A DNA stretch of 64,000 nt from Sceloporus undulatus. Lineage: Eukaryota; Chordata; Lepidosauria; Squamata; Phrynosomatidae. The DNA lies in contig NC_056527.1 in assembly GCF_019175285.1 (NCBI RefSeq), positions 115,709,437 to 115,773,436 of the forward strand, read 5' to 3'. Positions 1-10,730 of the stretch are shown here, piece after piece; position 1 is the stretch's first letter, and every line of letters begins with the position of its first letter. Made by a program: the position numbers and the translations under genes. A model generated the notes under the pieces. That model did no database searches. It was not told the origin of the DNA and saw only the letters and a list, made by a program, of their open reading frames with translations.

Positions 1-1145
1 TCAGCTAGGTGAAAGGTTGGAGGCTGCTCCAAATAGGAAGGGCTTTACCTGCTGGTGAAAAGAAAGCAGAGAAGGAGCCAAGTGAACTTTCCTGGGAAGG
101 GATTTCCAGAACCTGGGAGCAACCACCAAGAAGGCCCCGGCTCCTCTGTCATCACCAAACAAGCCTGGGAAGAAAGCCTTTTCCCAAAGAGTGCAACAAC
201 GGCCTACAATGACACATTTCTGACGACACATAATTTTGGTTTAGATTTTTTGCTAGTCTTGGGCTGACTCTGTATTTTATTCTGTTTTCTTCTGCTTAGC
301 GGGATCAGCAGGTTGTGGGGGCAAATCAGCCCAAACCACCACCATTTGCTGTGGTGGAGCCACATTGTACCATTGCAGCAGTCTGGCTATGTTCAAGAGA
401 TTTTTCACCCCAAAAAAGGAACTGAAAAAACCTGAGGGTTGTCCAAGAGCTTTGAGGGTCTCAGCCACAGCTTGACAAGACACACGAAAGGAGGTGGAGG
501 TTATACTTTCTCTATCTTGAGTCTAGCACAAAGCCAGGGAATGTGAAAGCTGCTCACCTCCACATCCCATTAGCCCTAAGCAGGGATGGGGGGGGAGGGG
601 TTGCTTTTTGGACTACAACTCTCAGAATCCCCTTTACGACCTATTGCATAAATATCCAGTCCTGGTGTACAGCACCAACCGTATTAATCTCAGTCTAAGC
701 AAAGGGGACAGGGACACTGCTGCTGGAGGTCTAGGAAAGGAGGAGGCAGCCAAGGGAATCAGAAATGGGACAGAGATGAGGAACTGTGGGGCTCTCTGGA
801 TGTGGATGGATTGCAACTTCCAGCAGCTTTGAAGTAACCAGCCATGTCTTCAATTTTAGGACCATGGTTTCTGAAGAACGCCATCTAAGTCTGGGCCCAA
901 CAACTTCCAAGAAGAATGAACTTCCTCTGGCATCCTACTCTTTCATGAAACCTCCTCAATCCTCGGAGAACAAAGCACTGAGAAATGTCCCTTTTTAAGA
1001 CTCAGGCCCATTTAAGAGGAATCCAACCCGAAAGGAATCAAGGAGTTGCCCTCAGCACCCAATGTCTTTTTTAAGGTACAGTTGCTGTCAAGCATCCAAA
1101 CCTGCAATGAGGAGCTGGAGGGTGTGGGCTATGAATTACTGACAG
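1..1145. other. No gene recognised
   Basis: Short open frames here show no family motif and no convincing splice pattern. The stretch would be intron or downstream sequence of TAF9 if that gene continues to the left, but no further TAF9 exon was found. Confidence 0.5.
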
Positions 1146-1160
1146 CCAAATGCATCAACA

Positions 1161-1163
<3 letters not shown>

Positions 1164-1208
<45 letters not shown>
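1164..1208. repeat. (TA)n microsatellite
   Basis: About 22 uninterrupted TA units lie directly against the 5' edge of a CR1 fragment. Confidence 0.95.
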
Positions 1209-1209
<1 letters not shown>

Positions 1210-1210
<1 letters not shown>

Positions 1211-1625
1211 TCTGGAAACCTTGCCCTATGAGGAATGACTGAGGGAGCTGAGGATGTTTAGCCTGGAGAAGAGAAGGCTAAGAGGTGATATGATAGCCCT
1301 GTTTAAATATTTGAAGGGATGTCATATTGAGGAGGGAGCAAGCTTGTTTTCTGCTGCTCCAGAGACTAGAACACGGAACAATGGATGCAAGCTCCAGGAA
1401 AAGAGATTCCAGCTCAACATTAGGAGGAACTTCCTGACAGTAAGGGCTGTTCGACAGGGGAACACACTCCTTCCTCAGAGTGTAGTGGAGTCTCCTTCCT
1501 TAGAGGTCTTTAAACAGAGGCTGATGGTATCTGTAGGGGATGCTTTGATTTGGATTTCCTGCATGGCAGAATGAACTGGATGGCCCTTGGGTCTCTTCCA
1601 ACTCTATGATTCTATGATTCTATAT
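1210..1625 (+). mobile_element. CR1 LINE 3' end
   Basis: This is the 3' part of a CR1 non-LTR retrotransposon. It carries the C-terminal coding remnant ([21 protein letters not shown]) also found in the copies at 15.4, 22.2, 25.1, 37.4 and 51.8 kb. It ends in the short ATTCTATG tandem repeat that marks CR1 3' termini. It is 5'-truncated, as CR1 copies usually are, and lies downstream of TAF9 exon 2 in an intron of that gene. Confidence 0.88.
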
Positions 1626-1648
1626 AAGAAAGGCCATAGCTAACTTAC

Positions 1649-2110
1649 TGTATGCAAACTCCAGCATCTGGTTGATCACCCGCGGCTCATACTCAGTGAT
1701 GCCCATGTCCTTCAGGATCTGTGCCATCACCTGTCCATGGCAAAAGAGACAAGGAAAGGTTTGCGGATCCAGCAGTGCTTCCTCCTGGAGAGAAGGATGG
1801 GGTGGAGGAGGACGTGGGGTGCCCCAGATCTCCCTCAGTCCCCCGAGGGCTGCCAAAGCGGAAGAGTGAATGGGAGACAATGCAGCCACAGCCCTCTTGC
1901 GTGGGACCAAACTGGGCAGGTTCCAGGGCTGCCCAGGGCTCTGCCCCCCACAGGTCCCACACAAGCTGCCCTCTCTGGAGAGGAAAGCAGGGCCACGAGG
2001 GCAGTCCCCCACTTTCCTTCGCCTGGATAGCCTCCCCTTCGCATCCTCACCTGGGCATCCTTTGGGGCGCTCTTGGGGGACGCCATTTTGGCTGCCTCCA
2101 CCGCCGCCAT
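1649..2110 (-). CDS. TAF9: TAF9, first two coding exons (partial gene)
   Basis: TAF9 is a histone-fold subunit of TFIID and SAGA that pairs with TAF6 in the nucleus. Exon 1 (2110 down to 2051) encodes 20 residues ending [11 protein letters not shown], which matches the TAF9 N-terminus, and is followed by donor GTGAGG. Exon 2 (1730 down to 1649) encodes [18 protein letters not shown] and on to NQMLEFAY, the first helices of the histone fold. It follows an ACAG acceptor and ends at donor GTAAGT with one base of the next (Arg) codon. The first ATG of the open frame has a GCCGCC context. A second in-frame ATG (codon 9) sits nearer the human start and is an alternative. Later exons are not in the window. 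TAF9B is a close paralogue and cannot be fully excluded. Both exons are free of indels. Confidence 0.9.
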
Positions 2111-2190
2111 GGTCCAGGGACTGCTGCGTGTCACTGCGCATGCGCACCCACTTGGCGCCAAGCAGGAAGTGCGCTGGAGCATGCGCAGAG
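2111..2190 (-). promoter_or_regulatory. TAF9 promoter: NRF1 and ETS sites
   Basis: A palindromic NRF1-type site (TGCGCATGCGCA) spans 2135-2146. A second GCATGCGCA is at 2179-2187, and an ETS/GABP core GGAAGTG is at 2165-2171. A YY1-like AAAATGGCG lies inside exon 1. There is no TATA box. This combination is typical of housekeeping promoters, and the block is CpG-rich compared with its surroundings. Confidence 0.7.
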
Positions 2191-2379
2191 AAGAGAGCGA
2201 AGCCACCGCCGCTGTCCTTTCCCTGCTTCCTTCTGCTGCCCATCCGTTCGTTCGTTCATTCATTGAAGTGGCAGAAAGTATTACATAAATTACTTGGCTT
2301 ACACTTTGAGATACTACATTTCAGTGGTTGCTTTTGACCCTTTCCTTCCCCTGCCCTTCTCACCTGAGGTAAAGCTTGG

Positions 2380-2475
2380 AAAAGTTACTTTTCCAGACTA
2401 CAACGTTCAGAATCCACAGTGGCTGCAGGAATAGCTGGAGGATTCTGGGAGTTGTCGTCTGGAAAAGTAACTTTT
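2380..2475. mobile_element. Short fold-back MITE
   Basis: The left arm AAAAGTTACTTTTCCAGAC is matched by its reverse complement at the right end, with internal matched blocks around GATTCTGGGAGTTGT. The whole segment would fold into one hairpin. A diverged relative lies at 56.27-56.37 kb. The superfamily is not determined. Confidence 0.65.
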
Positions 2476-2739
2476 GGATGCCTCAACCCTTTCTATAGTC
2501 TCAGCTATAGCAGAAGTACAGAATCATCTGCTGACTGAGGAGTCGACACTTGTGTAAATCCCATTGATTCGATGGGTTTACTCTTGTGGGGGGACAACAA
2601 TTCCCAGAATCCCCCAAGGATTTACAGTAAAGCCTGTTTATGTGCTGTGGAAATAATGCATACCGTGGCTAGCTGTGTTGGTCATTTGTGAAGTACAATA
2701 ACATCCAAAATCCACTAAATAGTGATGCCTTTTGGGGGG

Positions 2740-2945
2740 CCAGTCTAAACAATCTATATAACTTTAACTGCCATTGGCTCCATCCTTTGGAATCCTGGGA
2801 ATTGTAGTTCGTTGTGGCACCAGAGCTCTCTGACAGAAAGTGCTAAATAATGTCTCACAAAACTACACTTCCCAGAATTCCCTTGCATTGAGCCAGAGCA
2901 GTTAAAGCGGTCTCAAACTGGATTATTCCTGCAGTGTGAATGGAC
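2740..2945. mobile_element. Palindromic MITE, GGCTGCATCC family (degraded)
   Basis: Same family as the better copies at 8.75, 44.3 and 46.0 kb. The two halves are inverted: TTTAACTGCC, ATTGTAGTT and CAGAGCTCTCTGACAG, then the reverse-complement run to GGATTATTCCTGCAGTG. The termini are worn. Confidence 0.75.
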
Positions 2946-3390
2946 CTTAGTCTAAGTGACTCTCAGGGCCTGGACGAAAGCAAAGACAAGGGGAAGAAGG
3001 GGAAAGGAGACAGATCTTGGGGGGGAAAGTCATTTGGGGGCTGCAACTCCAACATAGCAGGGGATGCTGGGAGTTGTAGTCCAAAAGTACCTTTTTCCCC
3101 CTCCCATGCTGCTTTCCAGACTAAAATCACCGGTGAAGTGGGACGCAAAAGAAGGCACCTAGAAGGCTCTTAATTCTAGGAGACCATAATGAGAATATTT
3201 AAGGGGCATTTCCTTGCAACAACAACAAAAATCCCAAATCCTTATTGAATAAAATTTGTTGCAGTGAATCAGTGAATCAAGAGCTCAGAGGAAGCAAAGG
3301 AAAGTGCCCTTCTTCCCCTTTTTTATCCCCATAGGATCCTGCAGGTATAATAAGGGAAGAAATAGAAAACAGGGAATAAAAGGTCAGCGT

Positions 3391-3461
3391 TGCATTGGCC
3401 GGGAATCGAACCCGGGCCTCCCGCGTGGCAGGCGAGAATTCTACCACTGAACCACCAATGC
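3391..3461 (-). tRNA. tRNA-Gly (GCC)
   Basis: A 71-nt tRNA with anticodon GCC that matches the vertebrate tRNA-Gly-GCC standard at every position I can compare. The A box (TTCAGTGGTAGAATT region) and B box (GGTTCGATTCC) are intact. A TTTT terminator follows about 8 nt downstream on the minus strand. It lies head to head with the identical gene at 3595-3665. Confidence 0.97.
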
Positions 3462-3594
3462 CTCCTTGGGAGCCTCTTTTCCCAAAGTCCCCATGTTCTC
3501 TTGGAATAATGGCCTCGCTAGCTAAGGCTGCAATTATTATAATTTATTCCTTGCAAAAGTTCCAGCCTTGAGCAGCTTTTGTCCTTCCAGATGT

Positions 3595-3665
3595 GCATTG
3601 GTGGTTCAGTGGTAGAATTCTCGCCTGCCACGCGGGAGGCCCGGGTTCGATTCCCGGCCAATGCA
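3595..3665 (+). tRNA. tRNA-Gly (GCC)
   Basis: An intact 71-nt tRNA, identical in sequence to the minus-strand copy at 3391-3461. The acceptor arm GCATTGG/CCAATGC pairs fully and a TTTT stop lies a few bases downstream. With its partner it forms a 71-bp inverted repeat with a 133-bp spacer. Confidence 0.97.
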
Positions 3666-4049
3666 GCGCCTCCTTTTCATAAACCTTCTTAAAAAGGAGA
3701 AATGTTAATTTTATTATTAATCCTGCCTTTCCTTATTGCATCTTTGCAAAACATTCCTTTCCCAAGTAAGGTTTTATCACTGAGTGTCAGGCAGGGTGAC
3801 CAGGTGTCCTCTTTTTCCAGGACAGTCCTCCATATCCACCTTCTGTCCAGGAGAAATTGCAGAATGTCCTCCATTTTGAACATGACTCAGGAGCATGAAT
3901 TTACTTTTATATTAGTATTTATAGCTGATATGTTATAATGCCCTACATTCCATCTGAATGTCCTATATTTTGTGGTGCCTTGTCCTCCTTGGCAGTTAGG
4001 ACATGTGGTCACTCTGGTCAAAATGAACAATTCAACCCCCACCACCAGT

Positions 4050-4215
4050 TTCCCGTTGTTGTTGTTGTTGTTGTTGTGTGCCTTCAAGTCATTTCCCACT
4101 TATGGTGATCCCAAGGTTTTCTATCATAGGGTTTTCTTGGCAAGATTCTTCAGATAGGGACCCCTGAGGCTGAGAGAGTGTGACTTGCCCAAAGTCAAGT
4201 GGGTTTCATGGCTAC
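4050..4215 (-). mobile_element. tRNA-headed SINE, 3' part
   Basis: Read on the minus strand, it runs from the CACTCTCTCAGCCTCAG body block to the TTGAAGGCACA(CAA)n tail. The (GTT)n run at about 4056-4078 is the tail. The tRNA head is missing or worn. A second tail fragment follows at about 4490-4560. Confidence 0.8.
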
Positions 4216-4372
4216 AGACCCCAAATTATCACATCTTAAAGAAACTCTGGAATTGTGTGATCATGTTAATTTCTGGGCTGGAGCCTCTGGAACCAGAAAA
4301 GAAAGCCATCCATTGAAATAAACTACAGTATTTTGCAGCCCCATTGGTTTCAATGGGCCTGCTCTTAAGATA

Positions 4373-4480
4373 AAGGCTGCAATTACATTGGAGAAATAAC
4401 CTGGTTTGGCACCGCTTTAACTGCCCTGGCTCAAGGCTATAGAATTCTGGGAGTTGGAGTTTGTTGTCGGGCCCAGAGCG
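4373..4480. mobile_element. Half copy of GGCTGCATCC MITE
   Basis: The left half only (GGCTGCAATTACATTGGAG through GGAATTCTGGGAGTTGGAG) is seen. The inverted right half is absent; unrelated SINE tail sequence follows. Confidence 0.65.
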
Positions 4481-5149
4481 GAGTCATTATGTTGCTGTTG
4501 CTGTTGTGGGCCTCTAAGTCATTTTGATGGTGACCCTAAGATCTGCCCTTCCCATGCCAAGTCTTCTTCTGATTTCTTGACCACGGTCTGCATTTTGATC
4601 ATTAACCTTAGTTTAATGAATGGTTGGTGAGCCCAAAGAGAGTTATTTCCTCAACCATTAGCCATCATCATTGCTCCATTTCTACAAAGCTTCCCTCTTC
4701 TGCTTTGCAGAAACAGCTGGATGTGGGGGGAACTGGAATTCAGACTCATCTGAAAGATAAGAGAGCTGGGCTGAAATGAAAATGCAGGCACTGACCTTCA
4801 CAGGCTGTTATCTCTCTTCCAAGCTGGGGATTTTGGCAAACAAACCACATTCCAGCCCAGTCTGCAAAGGTGGGATTTATGGGCAGCCAACCTCTCTGCA
4901 AAAAAGGCTTGTTGTAAAATTCTGATTCCAGAGATTGGGCTAAACATTACTAATAGTGGAAATCCTGCATCCAGTTTATGACAGCCGAAAAAGTCTTCCC
5001 TTAAGGATCTCAGAATCAATTCAGGCAAGATCCAGATGAGGAGAAAAGGGTGGACTCCTCTTGGTGTCATGCACACACTTGTGTGTTTTCTTGCACAAGT
5101 TGTGATACTTTTGGGACCACTGTGCAAGTATCTCACAGTTAATGAAGTA

Positions 5150-5373
5150 CAATCAGCCCTCCATATCCATGGATTCTTTATTACAAGCATCCATGGCTTG
5201 AAAAATATTCATATATACATATAAATTCTAAAAAGCAATCCTTGATTTTGCCATTTTATATAAAGGACACCATTTTACTATCCATAGTATTTAAGGGGAC
5301 TTGAACATCCACAGAGTTTGGTATCCGCTGGGCATCCTGGAACCAAACCCCAGCAGATACCAAGGGACCACTG
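5150..5373. mobile_element. Tigger/pogo-like MITE
   Basis: The ends read CAATCAGCCCTCCATATCC on the left and CCAAGGGACCACTG on the right. These are imperfect inverted ends of the CAGT-GGCCCTC kind seen in pogo/Tigger-type elements of the Tc1/mariner superfamily. No transposase is encoded. Partial relatives are at 30.0 kb and 59.98-60.06 kb. The family call is from remembered consensus ends. Confidence 0.6.
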
Positions 5374-5477
5374 TCGGTGTGTTTGTGGGAATGAGTTCTT
5401 TAACAGAAGAAATGGGCATCATAAGAAAAATGGAGGTCATCCCCGCATGCATTTTGGAGGAAGCCTTCAAGTAAACT

Positions 5478-5800
5478 TTGTTGTGGTTGTGTGCCTTCAA
5501 GTCACACTCTCTCAGCCTCAGAGGATTGCAACGGCAAACCCTCTGTGCCAACAAGAATGCCAAGAAGACCCCCATGATGGGTTCACCTTAGGGTCCCCAT
5601 ATATTGGAAAGATACAAAACAGCAGCAGCAGCAAAAACAAGGCAAACCTATAATGAGGTTTTCTTGACAAGATTCCTTCAGAGGTTTGCCATTGCCTGCT
5701 CCTGAGGCTGAGAGAGTGTGACTTATTGCCCAAGGTCTCCCAGTGGGTTTCATGGCTGAGTGGGCAATTGGACTCTGGTCTCAATGTAGAGGGAAAATAG
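5478..5800. mobile_element. Two SINE copies in opposite orientation
   Basis: A plus-oriented fragment (about 5503-5640, ending in an AGC/AAC-rich tail) abuts a minus-oriented fragment (about 5650-5800). Both carry the CTCAGCCTCAG and GTTTGCCATTGC blocks of the squamate tRNA-headed SINE. The result is an imperfect inverted repeat. Confidence 0.7.
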
Positions 5801-6320
5801 GACATCTAGGACTTTTATATTACCTAGATAAGTTAGCTGAATAAATGTATTAGAAGCCATGATTTTGTTCCTGGATTGGTATAAAAAGAGGAACCAGTTT
5901 CTATGGAGGTCAGACAATGGTCAGGCCTTTTGCTGAATTAGACAAAGGACAGACATTAGCTTTTGCAGATTCTGCTATAATTTTCACATGCAGTACATAC
6001 AGAAACCCCTGAGGCGGATTCCGCTTTTCTACTGTTTGGGACATCTCTTGATGACCGCGTGTATGTCTGGGATGGACATTACATCCTTCTGAGGAGGGGG
6101 CTAATGAGGTTATTGGGAGGAGAAAACACCCAGGAGCCTAATGGGAGGCAATGGGAGGAGAGAATGCTCTTCTATGAGTAAAGAAGGTACAAAAAGCTTG
6201 GTTTTTTTGTAACTCTTTGCACAGTTGTCTACAAATTTCCAGTGCTGTGTCTTGCATATGTGCAATAATAAATCCTTGTATCCTGAGACTAATTGCAAGT
6301 GTTGCCTGGCTTTTAATTTG
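5800..6320 (+). other. Possible solo LTR fossil
   Basis: The segment has a TATA-like TATAAAAAG near 5880, a long unique stretch, and an AATAAA poly(A) signal near 6268. That spacing resembles the U3-R-U5 layout of a retroviral LTR. No internal genes, paired LTR or clean TG...CA ends with target duplication were found. The family is not assigned. If it is an LTR, it is an old, solitary one. Confidence 0.22.
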
Positions 6321-6564
6321 TCCTGTTTCATCAAGAGTCACAGCCCAATTCTCAAAAACCATTACGCCACAATGGCTCTCTCCAAGGAGACTTTAGAAGG
6401 CTCAGAACGTTTTCCTTAAACTACGCATGCCTTTCCTGACCTGAGTGCCTCACTTCATGTCAATGAAAAGTGTGCAGAACCATGTTCAACTGTACTTTTT
6501 ATTTGGGGTGGGGTGTAGGAAGGATGGCAAAGAATATCCCTATTCTTTCCATGTTATTTCTGTG

Positions 6565-6780
6565 TGAGTGTTGATGTATATCTTCAGGTCATTTCTGACC
6601 TATGGCAACCCCATCACGGGTTTCCATGGCAAGTCTCTTCAGAGGAGGTTTGCCATTGTCATTCTGTTGAGGCCAAGAGAGTGTGACTTCCCCAAGATCA
6701 CTCAGTGGGGTTCCATGGTTGAACCAGGAATCAAACCCTGGTCTCCAGGGTCATAGTCCAATGCTCAAACCACTATGCAT
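6565..6780 (-). mobile_element. tRNA-headed SINE, near full length
   Basis: On the minus strand the head reads TAGTGGTTTGAGCATTGGAC (A-box-like), then a B-box-like GGTTTGATTCC. The CACTCTCTTGGCCTCA body and the GAAATGACCTGAAG 3' block follow. It shows the whole architecture of the family that recurs at 17.8, 18.2, 34.7, 38.5, 41.7 and 58.3 kb. Confidence 0.85.
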
Positions 6781-7412
6781 GGACAATTATGATGTCCACA
6801 AGCACATCTACTCCATGAACTAAGGTCTACCAGATGTCTATACCCAAAGCAGGATAGGACTTTATATAGGTCCTAACAAGCAGCCATTTGGGTTTTGCCT
6901 GCAAACAAGCCATGCAACTCTGCAAGAGCAGCTGCTATTTTGTTCAGTCCTCACTTCCTCTCTGCAGTGCCACCTCTTGCCCCTGCATCGCCTGCGGTTT
7001 CTCTCACCATGATCTGCAAAAACAAACATCTCTCATCCAGGCAGCCATAGGGAGGGTTTGGAGAGGCCTCCTCTGAGATGTGGAGGCAGAGGTACTTACC
7101 ACCATCCCTCCAGTTTGTCAGGAGTTTGCTAGGTGAGAGAAGAGGTGACTCATATGGAAAGAAATCTGGTGATTTTGGCACAGTTTAAGTGTCAAGAGTG
7201 TTAAGTGTTTATCGATCCATTTCCTGTATTCCTATGTACTGTATATGTATTATCCTACTTGTGATTATGTATTTTCCCTGGATAATGATTAACCATCCAT
7301 TATGAAGCCTTGCCCTCCCTCCAGTCCATCTGCCTTGGTCCAGGCCTCGGAGGTTGAGAGGAACTGCTGGACCTCTTACCCTTTCTCGTCACCACTCCCT
7401 TCTCCTTCTGTA

Positions 7413-7514
7413 TCATGTCTTTTTTTAGATTGTAAGCCTGAGGGCAGGGAACCGTCTAACTAAAAAGATTGCATGTACAGCGCTGTGTAAATTTACAGCG
7501 CTTCATAAATAAAG

Positions 7515-7555
<41 letters not shown>

Positions 7556-7560
7556 GAAGA
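7413..7560 (+). repeat. Repeat tail ending in (AAT)n/(AAG)n
   Basis: It carries the block GATTGTAAGCCTGAGGGCAG, then CAGCGCTTCATAAATAAAGG and an (AAT)n array of about 13 units that grades into AAG. This is the 3' end of a common interspersed repeat with a microsatellite tail. I do not assign the family. Confidence 0.6.
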
Positions 7561-7564
7561 AGAA

Positions 7565-8105
7565 GAAGACTAGGAATGAGGGGGGCAGCCATGAAAGAGC
7601 TAGACAAGATCCTAAAGAGTAAAAAAGATAGGCAACTGAGCCCTTAAGTTAGAATCGCCCAGGCCATGGTAGTCCCCATCACCATGTATAGATGTGAAAT
7701 CTGGACAGTGAAAAAAGAGACAGAAAGAAAACCAACTCACTGGAGATGTGGGACTGGAGAAGAGTGCTGAGGATACATACCCTGGGTGGCCAAAAGGACA
7801 AATGGGTTCCTGAACAGATCAATCCTAAACTCTCCCTAGAAGCCAAGATGACTGCCCTGAGGCTGTCACGCTTTGGCCACATCATAAGAAGGCACCACTC
7901 ACTGGAAAAGACAGTAAAGCTAGGAAAGGTAGTGGGAAGTAGAAAGAGAGGAAGGCTGCATGCTGGATGGATGGACCCTATTAAGGTCATGAGCATGGAT
8001 TTGCAGGACCTGGGCAGAGCAGTGGAGGACAGGGGTCTTGGAGATGTCTCATGCCATGAGCTGAGATTGACTCAAGGCTGGTTAGCAACAACAACAGGTC
8101 CTTGC
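7565..8105 (+). mobile_element. BovB (RTE) LINE 3' end
   Basis: The translation from about 7746 has the order typical of the BovB ORF2 C-terminus: WRRVLRI, EQINPKLSLEAKM, LSRFGHIIRR, SLEKTVKLGKV, SRKRGRLHAGWMD. It ends in an ACAACAAC tail near 8090. The copy is 5'-truncated and has scattered coding damage. BovB abundance supports a squamate source. Only about 0.5 kb of an element that is about 3 kb when complete is present. Confidence 0.85.
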
Positions 8106-8746
8106 AGCAGAGGGCCAGGGATTTTGCAGTTTATGCAGAAAAGATGATGAGGGAGGCCTCAAATGCAGACTTATCAGTCACCTTTCCCCGGGTTTAAGGT
8201 CTTCTTCTGACCAGTAGCATAGTGGCATCTGTGCAAACAGGGCCAAAGCTCCAGGCCTTCCCCTTTTGCTTTCTCCTTGGCCCTGTCCTTCCTTTCTTTT
8301 TCTGATGAGTGAGGTCTCATTTGCCACCCTCCTTGGGCTCTTCTTTCTGACTGAGTTGCAATCTTTGTACTACCAGTGGCAGCAGCAATAAAGTTAATGG
8401 GTTTTCCCAGCAACAGTGTTATCAGTTGTCCACGCTGTATTCTGTGGTGGTTTGGTCTTGGGTGAGCAACCCAGACCCATTAGCTTTACAAAAGACCTTC
8501 TCCAAATGAATAAATATTTTTAGAACATCTATCTATCTATCTATCTGGCAGGGGTTTGGACTGGAGCCCTTGTGGTCTCTTCCAACTCTATGATTCTATC
8601 TATCTATCTGAACACAATTTTTGGTAGAATTCACATAGTTGTGTTAGTCTGGAAAATCAGGATGCAAAGTGACAGAGAAGTTGGTAGCATGTACTTTCCT
8701 AGACTTGAGTCTTGCTTCTTCAGAGGCTTCCAACTTCATTCAGTTA
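8106..8746. other. No gene; CR1 tail and (ATCT)n
   Basis: A short CR1 3' terminus (TCTTCCAACTCTATGATTC near 8578-8599) is flanked on both sides by (ATCT)n runs at about 8527-8547 and 8597-8610. This suggests the tetranucleotide array grew from the CR1 ATTCTATG end. Nothing else is recognised. Confidence 0.55.
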
Positions 8747-8968
8747 GGCTACATTTGCATTGCAGAAGTAATCCAGTTTCACACCACTTTAACTGCCATG
8801 GCTGAATGTTATGGAATTCTGGGAACTGTAGTTTATTGTGGTGCCAGAGCTCTCTGACAGAGAAGGCTAAATGTCTCATCAAACTATGGTTCCCAAAATT
8901 CCATAGCATTTAACTACGGTAGTCAAAGTAGTGTCAGACTAGATCATTTCTGCGATGCAAATGCAGCC
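8747..8968. mobile_element. Palindromic MITE with TTA target duplication
   Basis: The left end is GGCTACATTTGCATTGCAG and the right end is its near reverse complement, CGATGCAAATGCAGCC. Both sides are flanked by TTA (8744-8746 and 8969-8971). The element is a 222-bp hairpin with matched arms throughout. A 3-bp TTA/TAA duplication points to the PIF/Harbinger superfamily. No coding capacity. Confidence 0.8.
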
Positions 8969-8999
8969 TTAGTCTCAAAGGTGCTGCAACATCTCTTTG

Positions 9000-10239
9000 C
9001 ATACAATTTTTTGAGGGAAGGAGGTCAGTTATAGAGATTGTCATGATAACAGCCTGCCCTTTGAAATGTATCACTACACCAGTGAATGGGACTACAACTC
9101 CTATCATTCCAGTTAGCACACCTCCAACAGACAAAGATGGCCAGGGAGCACCAGAGAAACAGACTCGAGGCAACCGCCTCACATCAGGAGTAGCCCTGAT
9201 TCCCAATTCCAGTTTCTAGTCTCCTCTTGGATCTTGAAACCCACTGTGTGATGTTGGGCCAGTTCCATCCACCTGGCCTACCTCACAAGGTTGTTGTTAG
9301 GAGGAAGCGAGGACAAGGAGAGCCACCTACAGTGCTTTGACCTCTTTGGAGGAAAGCAGGGAGAGGACCCTGAAATGGGATTTCCAGGCTTCCATCCACC
9401 TTCCTAAGGGAGGCTGGACCGGTTTCTGTACTCCTTTTGGATGCTGGTTTATGACATGCTGGTTTATGATGATAATGATGGAGTGATGGTGGTGATGATG
9501 ATTTCATTTTTATGCCACCTATCTCCCAGAAAGGAGCCCAAGGCGGCTCACAATATAAAGACACTTTAGAAACTTTGCAACAAAAATTAAAGAAAAAACC
9601 CGGAATAATCCAGCTAAAACAGTATATAATCAACCTTTAAAACATACCATAGTTAAAAACATAACTAAAACACGCACCTGATATAATAGCCACCCTGTCG
9701 TGATATTAAAAAGCCTTGATTTTAAAAGAGGATTGTTGCTTCTGAAGTTACACTTATTTGGGTTGCGACTCCAAATCCGAAAGAGTAACTTCTCTGAGAT
9801 GTGATACCGAAAACCTATAACTTCATATGTCGTTCAAGCACCTTTCAGTCTTAACCCATTTCCCTCTTCAAGATTAAATTGCAGCTGGTTCAGGCAGCCT
9901 CAGAGTTTGATCCAAAAAGTCTTTTATTAAAGGATGGCTCAGATTACAATCGCATAAAGAAAACAGCAGTCAAATACAATATCCCCCGGCCCCCGCTGCA
10001 CAGCTGCAAAATATATAATGCAAAACGTAAAATACTTCAGTTCTTTCCTGTGTGAGGTATAAGTTTTCTCAGTTGTTAGTCTTCTTCTCTGCAGCTCCTT
10101 GCAAGGACTGCAAAAGGATGCTAAGAATAGTTATAGCAAAACTTACAACAGGAAAAGCAATGAAACACTTTGAAATGACAAGGTCTACAAAGCAGCAAAG
10201 CAGTAGCCCTTAGAAGAGTTAAAACTGACAGATTTAAAA
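9000..10239. other. No gene; worn repeats
   Basis: The stretch holds an ancient SINE/LINE-like block (CTACCTCACAAGGTTGTTG near 9279) and a repeat tail (GGAGCCCAAGGCGGCTCACAA near 9533). A segment at about 9700-10240 has an antisense AATAAA-like signal near 9930 that vaguely resembles an LTR edge. The last point is weak and is not called as an element. Confidence 0.4.
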
Positions 10240-10730
10240 AAGCATAGGGGTTTTCAAGTCTTTTTAGAGAAACAAAAAAGATGTTGGATTTTGGATTTTT
10301 TAAACGGAGAATGAAAAATACAGAAATTGTGGATTTTTAATAAAAAAAACTAACAAACATAGGGATTTTGATTGAATTTTTTAAAGTCCAAGCCATAAGA
10401 ACAGTCCTTTTTTTAAAAGTAAAGGATGTAAAGATTTTGGGGTTTTTAAAATAAAATTTGTAGTTGTTTTTTAAAATAGAAGGCAGAGGGATTTTAAAGG
10501 AGGAGAAGATGGGGGTTTTGCAAATTATTTAAAAAAGTGAAGCATAGTTAGTTTAGATATTTTTTTAAAGTAAAATATAGCAATTTTGATTTTTTAAAAA
10601 GTATGTCATAGATATTTGAGATTTTTTTTAAAAGGAAAAGGAATTGGGTATTTTTAACATTTTTATTTTTAAGTAGAAGCGGATTTGGGATTTTTATTTT
10701 TTTAAAAATTCCTCCTTTTTAACAAGTTCT
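10240..10730. repeat. T-rich degenerate tandem-like tract
   Basis: Around ten times in 490 bp the motif GGATTTT or GATTTT is followed by a T-run and then TTTAAAA. It alternates with a purine-rich stretch, at a spacing of roughly 40-50 bp. Units are too diverged for a sharp period. No ORF and no match to a known family. Confidence 0.6.

Noticed and set aside
1620-2243. 207-codon minus frame reading through TAF9 exon 2
   Set aside because: Only its last residues are TAF9. The rest is the intron and first exon in the wrong frame; splice sites at 2050/2051 and 1730/1731 explain the region better.
6565-6780. tRNA-like head as a tRNA gene
   Set aside because: A- and B-box-like motifs belong to a SINE body with its usual 3' block; no cloverleaf with a proper anticodon stem.
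9700-10240. Antisense LTR fossil
   Set aside because: Only an AATAAA-like signal and general look; no ends, partner or target duplication.
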